A stretch of DNA of 5,429 bases, taken from positions 1-5,429 of the forward strand of contig CAIVGD010000069.1 of NCBI GenBank assembly GCA_903905395.1, in the 5' to 3' direction. Positions within the stretch are counted from its first letter, which is position 1. The number at the start of each line of letters is the position of its first letter. Below are positions 1 to 5,429 of the stretch, one piece after another. A program made the position numbers and the translations under genes. Below the pieces are notes generated by a model that searched no databases, was not told the origin of the DNA, and was given only the letters and a program-made list of their open reading frames with translations. Origin of the DNA: an uncultured Verrucomicrobiota bacterium. Lineage in GTDB: Bacteria > Verrucomicrobiota > Verrucomicrobiia > Methylacidiphilales > Verrucolacustridaceae.

Positions 1-1
1 C

Positions 2-13
2 CTTTCTGCCTGC
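2..13 (+). other. Lipobox (L-S-A-C), end of a lipoprotein signal peptide
   Basis: Read in the frame of the binding protein, the first four codons give Leu-Ser-Ala-Cys, matching the [LVI]-[ASTVI]-[GAS]-C lipobox recognised by Lgt and signal peptidase II. The next residues, SPPRQ, begin a polar, Pro-rich linker, as expected after the lipidated Cys. No Asp follows at +2, so in a Gram-negative host the outer-membrane default or simple anchoring would apply. The hydrophobic core of the signal peptide is outside the window, so this rests on four residues plus the gene family. Confidence 0.72.
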
Positions 14-1723
14 TCGCCCCCCAGACAGATCGCCCGGGAAAATCCTCCCCTACCCCCCGGAGTCGATACCGCCCGGACCGACCCAGGTCGTCGCGGCGGC
101 GTCTTCATTCAATCCTCCCCCGGCGAACCATCCACCTTCAACCCCCTCGTCTCCGAAGACGCCTCCTCCTCCGGCTTCATCGGTCTCTTTCTCGATTCCC
201 TCACCCGCTACAACGCCGTCACTCAGGAAGTCGAACCCGGCCTCGCCGCTCGCTGGGATATCGCCCCCGATAACCGCACATTCACCTTCCACATCCGCCC
301 CGGCGTCCGCTGGTCCGATGGTCACACCTTTTCCGCAGACGACGTCATCTTCACCTTCCAAGCCATCTACGATCACCGCTTCCCCAATCGTTCCTCCTTC
401 GATCTCTCCATCGACGGCCAACCATTCCAAGTCGAAAAAATCGATGACCTCACCGTCCGCATCATCACTCCGGAAATCTTCGCCCCCTTCCTCGAATACG
501 TTGGCGGCGTCGGCATCCTCCCCAAACACGAACTCGAACCCGCCTTTCGCGACGGCACCCTTCTCAAAGCTTGGAATGTCAGCACCGCTCAAAAGGAACC
601 CCGTCGCCTGCTCGCCACTGGGGCTTTCCGACTCCGCTCTTACCAGCCCGCCGAACGCATTGTCTTTGAAGCCAACCCCCACTACTGGCGGGCCGACTCC
701 GCCGGCGTCCGCCTTCCCTACGTTGATTTCCTTGTCACCAAACTCGTCAAAGATGCAAACGCCAGCACCCTCGCCTTCGCCACTGGCCAAACAGATGCCG
801 AGGGTCTTTCTCCGGACAACGTCGCTTGGATCGATCGCTACGCATCCCGCTACGGCTTCTCCGTCCATAACCGTGGCCCCTCCCCCAACACCGGCTTCAT
901 CTGGTTTAACCAAAACCCGGGCCATGACACCGCAGGAAAACCCTTTGTCACTCCTTATAAACTCGCCTGGTTCACCGACCGCCGTTTCCGTCAGGCCATC
1001 TCCTGCGGCATCGACCGCGACGGACTCGTCCGTGGTGTCCTCTTCGGTCGCGGCCAACCACTCTGGGGCCCCGAAACCCCCGCCAATAAAAAATGGTACA
1101 ACCCGAACGTTACCAAATACCCATTCGATCCCGCCCGCGCCCGCGCCCTTCTCGCCGACGCAGGTTTCCGCCTCGGCCCCGACCAAAAACTTCACGACCA
1201 CGACGGAAACCTGGTTGAGTTCACCCTCAACTCAAATCAGGAGAACCAACTCCGCGTGAACATGGCCACTGCCTTCAAAGAAAACATGCGCGACCTCGGC
1301 ATTACCGCAAACCTCTCCTTCCTCGATTTCGGAACCTTTGTCGGAAAAATTCAGGACTCCTACGATTACGAAGCCGGCCTGCTCGGCCTGACTGGAGGCG
1401 GCGACCCCGCCGGTGGCATCTCCGTTTTCTCCTCCAAAGGCCGCCTTCACCAGTGGAATCCCAACCAGAAAACCCCCGCCACCCCGTGGGAAGCCCGCAT
1501 CGACCAGCTCATGTCCGCCCAACTCCGCACGCTCGACTACCCCACTCGCCGAAAATACTTTGATGAGGTGCAAAAGATCATGAGCGATGAGACGCCCTAC
1601 ATTTACCTCGTCACCGCCAATGCCTACGTCGGCCTCAAAAATCGCTGGAAAAACATTCGTATTCCGCCGCTCGGTTCCCTCGTCTGGAACCTCGACGAAC
1701 TCTGGACCACGTTAATCCCATGA
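2..1723 (+). CDS. Peptide/nickel-type ABC transporter substrate-binding lipoprotein (SBP family 5), 5' partial
   Basis: This is the extracytoplasmic binding protein of the importer, delivering ligand (probably oligopeptide) to the permeases encoded next. The frame is open from position 2 to the TGA at 1721-1723, giving 573 visible residues. It contains no ATG, GTG or TTG before 1256, so the start lies upstream of the window. Residues 1-4 read LSAC, a lipobox with the lipidated Cys at 4. A Pro/Arg-rich linker follows (about 5-35), then the typical family opening STFNPLVSEDA (44-54). The family 5 signature lies at about 85-119 (WDIAPDNRTFTFHIRPGVRW, then the SADDVIFTF stretch). Another family landmark is ATGAFRLRSY...NPHYW (206-229), followed by RLPYVDF (237-243) and FRQAISCGIDRDGLVRGVLFG (329-349). 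The mature chain of about 570 residues is longer than E. coli DppA or OppA (a little over 500). Its stop overlaps the next start by ATGA. Family assignment is firm; the ligand is unknown. Confidence 0.95.
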   Translation, partial: LSACSPPRQIARENPPLPPGVDTARTDPGRRGGVFIQSSPGEPSTFNPLVSEDASSSGFIGLFLDSLTRYNAVTQEVEPGLAARWDIAPDNRTFTFHIRPGVRWSDGHTFSADDVIFTFQAIYDHRFPNRSSFDLSIDGQPFQVEKIDDLTVRIITPEIFAPFLEYVGGVGILPKHELEPAFRDGTLLKAWNVSTAQKEPRRLLATGAFRLRSYQPAERIVFEANPHYWRADSAGVRLPYVDFLVTKLVKDANASTLAFATGQTDAEGLSPDNVAWIDRYASRYGFSVHNRGPSPNTGFIWFNQNPGHDTAGKPFVTPYKLAWFTDRRFRQAISCGIDRDGLVRGVLFGRGQPLWGPETPANKKWYNPNVTKYPFDPARARALLADAGFRLGPDQKLHDHDGNLVEFTLNSNQENQLRVNMATAFKENMRDLGITANLSFLDFGTFVGKIQDSYDYEAGLLGLTGGGDPAGGISVFSSKGRLHQWNPNQKTPATPWEARIDQLMSAQLRTLDYPTRRKYFDEVQKIMSDETPYIYLVTANAYVGLKNRWKNIRIPPLGSLVWNLDELWTTLIP

Positions 1724-2688
1724 CCGCCTTCATCCTCCGCCGCCTCGCGACCCTTCTCCCCATGCTCCTCGCAGTCACACTGCTGGTCTTTGTCTTGATG
1801 AGCCTGGCTCCCGGCGACTTTCTCACCCCTGTGAAAGCCCAGCGCGATATCAACCCCGCCCTCATCGCCGAACTTCAAAAATCGTTCGGCCTCGACCGCC
1901 CCTGGTACGAACAGTACGTCCGCTGGCTCGGCAACGTCATTCAACTCGATTTCGGATACTCCTGGACCTACAAAGTTCCCGTCGCCCAACTCATCGCCCA
2001 GCGGGCTCCAGCCACAATTCTTCTTTCCCTCACCTCCCTCGCTCTCGCCTGGGGCCTCGCCATCCCACTCGCTGTCCTCGCCGCCGCCCGTCCCGGTTCG
2101 TGGATAGACCGCCTCACCTCCGCCGCCGCGTACTTGGCTCTTTCCATCCCCGAATTTTTTCTCGCCCTCCTCGCCGTCTGGATGGCCGCCCGCACCGGTT
2201 GGTTCCCCATCGGAGGACTCACCTCCCTCGATCATGACTTCCTTTCTCCAGTCGCCCGCTTCTTCGATATCGCCCACCACCTGATTCTGCCCACCTTGGT
2301 CCTCGGGCTCGGCGGTGTGGCCGGAACCCTTCGCATCCTCCGCGCCAATGTCCTCGACGTACTCCGAGCCGAATACGTCACCGCCGCGCGCGCCAAAGGA
2401 TTGTCCGAACGCGTTGTCCTTTTTCGTCACGTCCTCCGCAACGCCCTCAATCCACTCCTCAGCACCATCGGCTACGCCTTTGCCGGCCTCCTCAGCGGAT
2501 CTCTTCTTGTGGAAAACGTCATGAACTACCCTGGGCTCGGTCGCTTGGTCTACGAAGCTTTTATCCGCGAGGACCAGTTCGTCGTCCTCGGTTCTGTCGT
2601 CGTCGGTTGCTCTCTTCTAATCGTAGGAAATCTCATCTCCGACCTCGCCCTCGCGTGGTCAGATCCAAGAGTTCGTTATGGCCGCTGA
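1720..2688 (+). CDS. dppB-like: Peptide/nickel-type ABC transporter permease, DppB/OppB type
   Basis: This 322-residue inner-membrane protein forms one half of the transport channel and pairs with the DppC-type protein encoded downstream. It starts FILRRLATLLPMLLAVTLLV, a classic DppB first membrane helix (about 9-30). It then has an extracytoplasmic stretch with the family phrase FGLDRPWYEQYVRWLGN (56-72) and DFGYSW (77-82). Further membrane helices lie at about 97-122, 134-156, 186-206, 246-266 and 288-311. The cytoplasmic EAA loop that docks on the ATPase is at 218-243 (EYVTAARAKGLSERVVLFRH, then VLRNAL). VENVMNYPGLGRLVYEA (264-280) and the C-terminal DPRVRY (315-320) are also typical. The length is normal for the family. 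The start ATG overlaps the upstream stop (ATGA) with no good Shine-Dalgarno sequence, suggesting translational coupling. Substrate specificity is not visible here. Confidence 0.95.
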   Translation: MTAFILRRLATLLPMLLAVTLLVFVLMSLAPGDFLTPVKAQRDINPALIAELQKSFGLDRPWYEQYVRWLGNVIQLDFGYSWTYKVPVAQLIAQRAPATILLSLTSLALAWGLAIPLAVLAAARPGSWIDRLTSAAAYLALSIPEFFLALLAVWMAARTGWFPIGGLTSLDHDFLSPVARFFDIAHHLILPTLVLGLGGVAGTLRILRANVLDVLRAEYVTAARAKGLSERVVLFRHVLRNALNPLLSTIGYAFAGLLSGSLLVENVMNYPGLGRLVYEAFIREDQFVVLGSVVVGCSLLIVGNLISDLALAWSDPRVRYGR

Positions 2689-3730
2689 CCTCCTTCGCGC
2701 CCTGCTCCGCCGCCCGGCTGGAATGATCTCCGCCTTTCTCCTTCTTTTTCTTTATGGGGTGGCCGCTTTCGCCCCTTTTCTTTCTCCCACGATTCCTTCC
2801 GCCCAAGATCTCCAGCGCACCTACCATCCTCCCACTTCTCTGATTTGGCAAAACGGCCGCCTCTGCGTCCGGCTTTACCGCCTCGTCGATCCTTCCATAG
2901 CCAACTACGAACCCCTCCAAGGCCAGGCCGCTCCTCTCCACTGGTTTTCCAAAGGACCGGATTACAAACTTTTCGGCCTTGTCCCCTCGGCTCTTCACCT
3001 CTTCACGGTGGACGCCCCCGCCTATGTTTATCTTCTGGGAAGTGATGCCACGGGTCGCGATGTCTTCACCCGCCTTCTTTACGGGTCCGGCATTTCTCTT
3101 GGCATCGGCCTGATCGGAGTCGTCCTAACCAGTTTTCTCGGCCTCACCGTTGGTGGCCTCGCCGGTTATCTTGGCGGCTGGGCCGACTCCCTTGCCATGC
3201 GCCTCACCGAATTTCTCATGGCCGTGCCCGGCCTTTACCTTCTCCTCGCCCTCCGCGCCGCTCTCTCCTCCCGCTTCCCCTCCGACGCCACATTCCTCCT
3301 CATCGTCGTCATCCTCTCCGCTCTCGGTTGGGCTGGAACCGCACGCGTCATCCGCGGCCTTGTTCTCTCCCTTCGGGAACGACCCTTCATCCTCGCAGCC
3401 AACATCCTGGGCCAACGCCCTTGGACCATCCTCTTCCGTCACCTCCTTCCGAACACCTTCAGCTACCTCCTCGTGGCCGCCACGCTCAGCGTCCCCGGCT
3501 ATATCCTGGGCGAAGCCGCCCTCAGCTTCCTCGGCCTTGGTATTCAGGAACCCTCCTCCTCATGGGGTCTGATGCTCGGCCAGGCTCAGGATATAAAAAT
3601 CTTCATGCTCAACTTCTGGTGGCTCCTCACGCCCGGAGCCGCCATTATCCTTACGGTGATCGCTTTCAACCTTCTCGGCGATGCCCTGCGCGATGCGGTC
3701 GACCCCCGCTTTCGCCTCCCTGGAAAATGA
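2678..3730 (+). CDS. dppC-like: Peptide/nickel-type ABC transporter permease, DppC/OppC type, with a long extracytoplasmic insertion
   Basis: This 350-residue inner-membrane protein is the second channel subunit. Its N-terminus LLRALLRRPAGM leads into the first membrane helix (about 17-36). A long hydrophilic segment (about 37-115) follows, and then the DppC hallmark GSDATGRDVFTRLLYGSGIS (121-140). Later helices lie at about 141-164, 172-194, 203-224, 262-285 and 315-336. The EAA-type ATPase-docking loop is at about 235-260 (FILAANILGQRPWTILFRHL, then LPN), with the conserved Gly at 245 and Leu-Pro at 257-258. EAALSFLGLGIQEPSSSWG (279-297) and the C-terminal DPRFR (342-346) complete the match. 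The extracytoplasmic segment before the GRDV motif is about 30 residues longer than in E. coli DppC, although similar long forms occur in the family. The ATG lies inside the previous gene (11-base overlap), with only a weak AAGAG about 8 bases upstream. Confidence 0.95.
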   Translation: MAADLLRALLRRPAGMISAFLLLFLYGVAAFAPFLSPTIPSAQDLQRTYHPPTSLIWQNGRLCVRLYRLVDPSIANYEPLQGQAAPLHWFSKGPDYKLFGLVPSALHLFTVDAPAYVYLLGSDATGRDVFTRLLYGSGISLGIGLIGVVLTSFLGLTVGGLAGYLGGWADSLAMRLTEFLMAVPGLYLLLALRAALSSRFPSDATFLLIVVILSALGWAGTARVIRGLVLSLRERPFILAANILGQRPWTILFRHLLPNTFSYLLVAATLSVPGYILGEAALSFLGLGIQEPSSSWGLMLGQAQDIKIFMLNFWWLLTPGAAIILTVIAFNLLGDALRDAVDPRFRLPGK

Positions 3731-4587
3731 ACCCTGTGAATTCTAATCCGATCCTCCTCGATGTCCGCAATCTCCGCGTGGAGTTTTCTTCCGCCGCCAA
3801 ACCGGTCATCGCCGTGGAAGATCTATCCTTCACCGTCGCCCCCGGCGAAACCATGGCTGTTGTCGGTGAAAGCGGTTCCGGCAAAACCACCGCCGCCCTC
3901 GCCCTCACCCGCCTCACCCCGCCCCCACCAGCCTGTCACATATCTGGAAAAGTCCTTTGGCAGGACGGCACCGACCTTCTTTCCTGCTCCGATTCCGTCC
4001 TTCGCGAAGCCCGGGGCGGACGCCTCGCCTACATCTTTCAGGAACCCTCCACCTCCCTCAATCCCGTCTTCTCCGTCGGTTTCCAAATCTCCGAAGCCCT
4101 CCACCTTCATCAACCCGATCTTCCAGATTCCAACGCCGAGGTCACCCGCCTCCTCGGCCTCGTCGGCATTCGTGATCCCGAACTCCGCTCGCGCGACTAC
4201 CCACACCAACTCTCCGGCGGTATGCAACAGCGCGCCATGATCGCCATGGCCCTCGCCTGCCAACCCAAACTCCTCGTCGCTGATGAACCCACCACCGCCC
4301 TCGATGTCACCATCCAAGCCCAGATCCTCGACCTCCTCCGCGACCTCCGCAAAAAACTCGGCATGTCCGTCCTCCTCATCACCCACAACTTCGGGATCGT
4401 CGCCCACTTCGCCGACCGCGTCCTCGTCATGCTCGATGGAAAACTTGTGGAACAAGGCCCCGTAAAGGAGATCCTCCGCCACCCCCAACACCCCTACACC
4501 CGCGCCCTACTCGATTGCATCCCCCGTCTTGGCCAAAAACAAAAACGCCTAGCCTCCATCGATCGCGCCACCCTCGCCGCCAAATGA
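3727..4587 (+). CDS. dppD-like: Peptide/nickel-type ABC transporter ATP-binding protein, DppD/OppD type, short form
   Basis: This 286-residue cytoplasmic ATPase powers import as a heterodimer with the DppF-type protein encoded next. All nucleotide-binding motifs are intact: Walker A GESGSGKTT (47-55), Q-loop FQEP with Gln105, signature LSGGMQQR (162-169), Walker B LLVADEP (182-188), D-loop ALD (191-193) and switch His220. FQEPSTSLNPVF and the HPQHPYTRALL tail (252-262) are typical of the Opp/Dpp group. The chosen start is the ATG overlapping the permease stop as ATGA. The frame is open back to 3328, but that extension overlaps the permease out of frame and adds only Pro/Arg-rich nonsense. The protein ends at about RLASIDRATLAAK, just where the oligo_HPY C-terminal domain usually begins, so that domain, with its Cys residues, is absent. 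E. coli DppD is about 40 residues longer. The 91 bases after the stop encode no HPY-like remnant in any frame. Confidence 0.95.
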   Translation: MNPVNSNPILLDVRNLRVEFSSAAKPVIAVEDLSFTVAPGETMAVVGESGSGKTTAALALTRLTPPPPACHISGKVLWQDGTDLLSCSDSVLREARGGRLAYIFQEPSTSLNPVFSVGFQISEALHLHQPDLPDSNAEVTRLLGLVGIRDPELRSRDYPHQLSGGMQQRAMIAMALACQPKLLVADEPTTALDVTIQAQILDLLRDLRKKLGMSVLLITHNFGIVAHFADRVLVMLDGKLVEQGPVKEILRHPQHPYTRALLDCIPRLGQKQKRLASIDRATLAAK

Positions 4588-4678
4588 AACCTCTCGCGAA
4601 ATTAGTTCTTCCAGCGGCCTGCCGTCTTCCAATTTTCAAGATTACTTCAACTTCAACCTAAACTTAAACTAACCCATC
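4588..4678 (+). other. Intergenic spacer between the two ATPase genes
   Basis: This 91-base spacer is the only real gap in an otherwise overlapping operon. It is more AT-rich than its surroundings, especially from about 4628 to 4672. It contains no convincing promoter, Shine-Dalgarno sequence or terminator. A small inverted repeat, CGGC-CT-GCCG (4615-4624), has a loop too short to form fully. The 3' half carries the hexamer-like run annotated separately. An in-frame TAA at 4670-4672 fixes the ATG at 4679 as the start of the next gene. Confidence 0.8.
4644..4673 (+). repeat. Five imperfect hexamers of the ACTTCA/ACTTAA type
   Basis: Reading in steps of six from 4644 gives ACTTCA, ACTTCA, ACCTAA, ACTTAA and ACTAAC. 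The first two units are identical and the others drift by one to three bases. The run is nearly free of G and ends six bases before the ATG of the second ATPase gene. It may simply be low-complexity slippage sequence, or it may serve as an unstructured, A/C/T-rich leader that helps ribosomes bind where no Shine-Dalgarno sequence exists. The repeat itself is directly visible; any role is inference. Confidence 0.55.
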
Positions 4679-5429
4679 ATGCCTACTCCTCTCCTCGAAA
4701 TCCGAAATCTCTCCGTCCACTTCCCCGTACACTCCGGCCTCCTTCAACGTCAGACCGGTGTGGTCCGGGCCTTGGAAGATGTCTCCCTTTCCATCGATAA
4801 GGGCACCACCCTCGGCCTTGTGGGAGAAAGCGGCTCCGGCAAAACCACCCTCGGTCGCGCCATTGTCCGGCTCGTCAATCCCACCTCCGGTTCCGTTTTT
4901 TATGACGGCAAACAAATCAGCTCTCTCCAAGGCTCCGCTCTCCGCCCCTACCGCAAGAAAATCCAAATGGTTTTCCAAGACCCCTACAATTCTCTCAACC
5001 CGCGCCTCCGCATCGGCACCATCCTCGCCGAACCGCTCGAAATCCATTTTCCGCAGATGTCCGCCTCCGATCGTTCCGCCCGCGTCGCGGAACTGCTCGG
5101 CCTCGTGGGACTCGAATCCACCCACGCCCGCCGTTTTCCCCACGAATTCAGCGGCGGTCAACGCCAACGCATCGGCATCGCCCGCGCCCTGGCCGTCGAA
5201 CCCGAGTTCATCATCTGCGACGAACCCGTCAGCGCCCTCGACGTCTCCGTCCAAGCCCAGATCGTCAACCTTTTGGTGGATCTACAGGAAAAACTCGGAC
5301 TCACTTACCTCTTCATCGCTCACGACCTCGCCGTCATCGAGCACGTCAGCAACCAGATCGCCGTCCTCGAGCATGGCAAGCTCGTGGAGGAAGGTTCCTC
5401 GGAAATCATCACCACCCACCCCACCCACC
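4679..5429 (+). CDS. dppF-like: Peptide/nickel-type ABC transporter ATP-binding protein, DppF/OppF type, 3' partial
   Basis: This is the second cytoplasmic ATPase of the importer, partner of the DppD-type protein. The frame runs without a stop from the ATG at 4679 to the window end, giving 250 residues. The start is fixed by a TAA nine bases upstream in the same frame. The opening LLEIRNLSVHFPV with an SGLLQRQTGVVRALEDVS stretch (19-36) is typical of the F-type subunit, whose loop after the first strand is longer than in the D type. Motifs are Walker A GESGSGKTT (49-57), Q-loop FQDP with Gln100, signature FSGGQRQR (157-164), Walker B FIICDEP (177-183), D-loop ALD (186-188) and switch His215. 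FSGG in place of LSGG is common in this subfamily. The visible part stops at THPTH, within the usual HPxHPYT motif, so roughly 60-80 residues, including any oligo_HPY domain, lie outside. No Shine-Dalgarno sequence precedes it. Confidence 0.95.
   Translation, partial: MPTPLLEIRNLSVHFPVHSGLLQRQTGVVRALEDVSLSIDKGTTLGLVGESGSGKTTLGRAIVRLVNPTSGSVFYDGKQISSLQGSALRPYRKKIQMVFQDPYNSLNPRLRIGTILAEPLEIHFPQMSASDRSARVAELLGLVGLESTHARRFPHEFSGGQRQRIGIARALAVEPEFIICDEPVSALDVSVQAQIVNLLVDLQEKLGLTYLFIAHDLAVIEHVSNQIAVLEHGKLVEEGSSEIITTHPTH

Noticed and set aside
50..1201. Long minus-strand open frame (383 codons) opposite the binding-protein gene
   Set aside because: It is Gly/Glu/Asp/Val-rich low-complexity translation, mirroring the C-rich coding strand. 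The plus strand clearly encodes a family 5 binding protein here.
1256..1723. Separate 155-residue gene starting with GTG at 1256
   Set aside because: It is the C-terminal part of the binding protein; the same frame is open and homologous in style back to position 2.
1624..2430. Minus-strand open frame (268 codons) across the first permease
   Set aside because: Its translation is Gly/Glu-rich with no recognisable domain, and it overlaps a well-supported permease throughout.
3328..3726. N-terminal extension of the first ATPase to a start at 3328
   Set aside because: The extra 133 residues are Pro/Arg/Ser-rich and lie out of frame inside the second permease. The ATG at 3727 gives a normal ATPase N-terminus and an ATGA overlap.
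3823..4491. Minus-strand open frame (222 codons) opposite the first ATPase
   Set aside because: It is a compositional shadow: acidic and Gly-rich, with no domain, and opposite intact Walker and signature motifs.
4614..4630. Possible intrinsic terminator after the first ATPase gene
   Set aside because: The inverted repeat is only about four base pairs, with a two-base loop, or three to four pairs with a CCTG loop. It is not directly followed by a T-run.
4635..4663. Possible sigma70 promoter in the spacer before the second ATPase
   Set aside because: The best boxes (TTCAAG and CTAAAC) match the consensus poorly, and AT-rich sequence gives such matches by chance.
5405..5429. ACC/CCACC-like short repeat at the window end
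   Set aside because: It encodes the Thr-Thr-His-Pro-Thr-His stretch of the conserved HPxHPYT region, so it is explained by protein coding with C-ending codons.

Overview
The window holds one five-gene, plus-strand operon for a peptide/nickel-type (Opp/Dpp family) ABC importer, cut at both ends. In order it encodes a lipoprotein solute-binding protein of the SBP family 5 (5' end missing), a DppB-type permease, a DppC-type permease, a DppD-type ATPase and a DppF-type ATPase (3' end missing). Apart from a 91-base gap between the two ATPase genes, essentially every base is coding, and no gene lies on the minus strand.

Layout: the binding protein fills positions 2-1723 and opens with what looks like the end of a lipoprotein signal peptide (L-S-A-C), so its true start is probably only some 45-70 bases upstream. 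The first permease (1720-2688) overlaps it by ATGA, the second permease (2678-3730) overlaps the first by 11 bases, and the first ATPase (3727-4587) overlaps the second permease by ATGA. The second ATPase starts at 4679 after a spacer containing an AT-rich run of imperfect hexamers, and it runs off the end of the window.

How they work together (family knowledge): the lipoprotein would capture a ligand, usually a short peptide, outside the membrane. The two permeases form the channel heterodimer and contact the ATPases through their EAA loops. The two ATPases pair head to tail to drive import. The substrate cannot be read from the sequence: family 5 binding proteins also bind nickel chelates, opines, oligosaccharides and other ligands.

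Organism: a bacterium with a GC-rich genome and a strong liking for C-ending codons (CTC for Leu, GTC, ATC, TTC, ACC). The coding strand is unusually rich in C over G. Shine-Dalgarno sequences are weak or absent. The lipoprotein anchor and protein style would fit a Gram-negative such as a Verrucomicrobiota (Opitutales-like) member, but this is a guess from style and not from a marker gene.

I see no previously undescribed system here. The points worth checking are the missing C-terminal oligopeptide domain in the first ATPase, a long extracytoplasmic insertion in the DppC-like permease, the repeat-bearing spacer before the last gene, and several places where automatic gene calling would go wrong.
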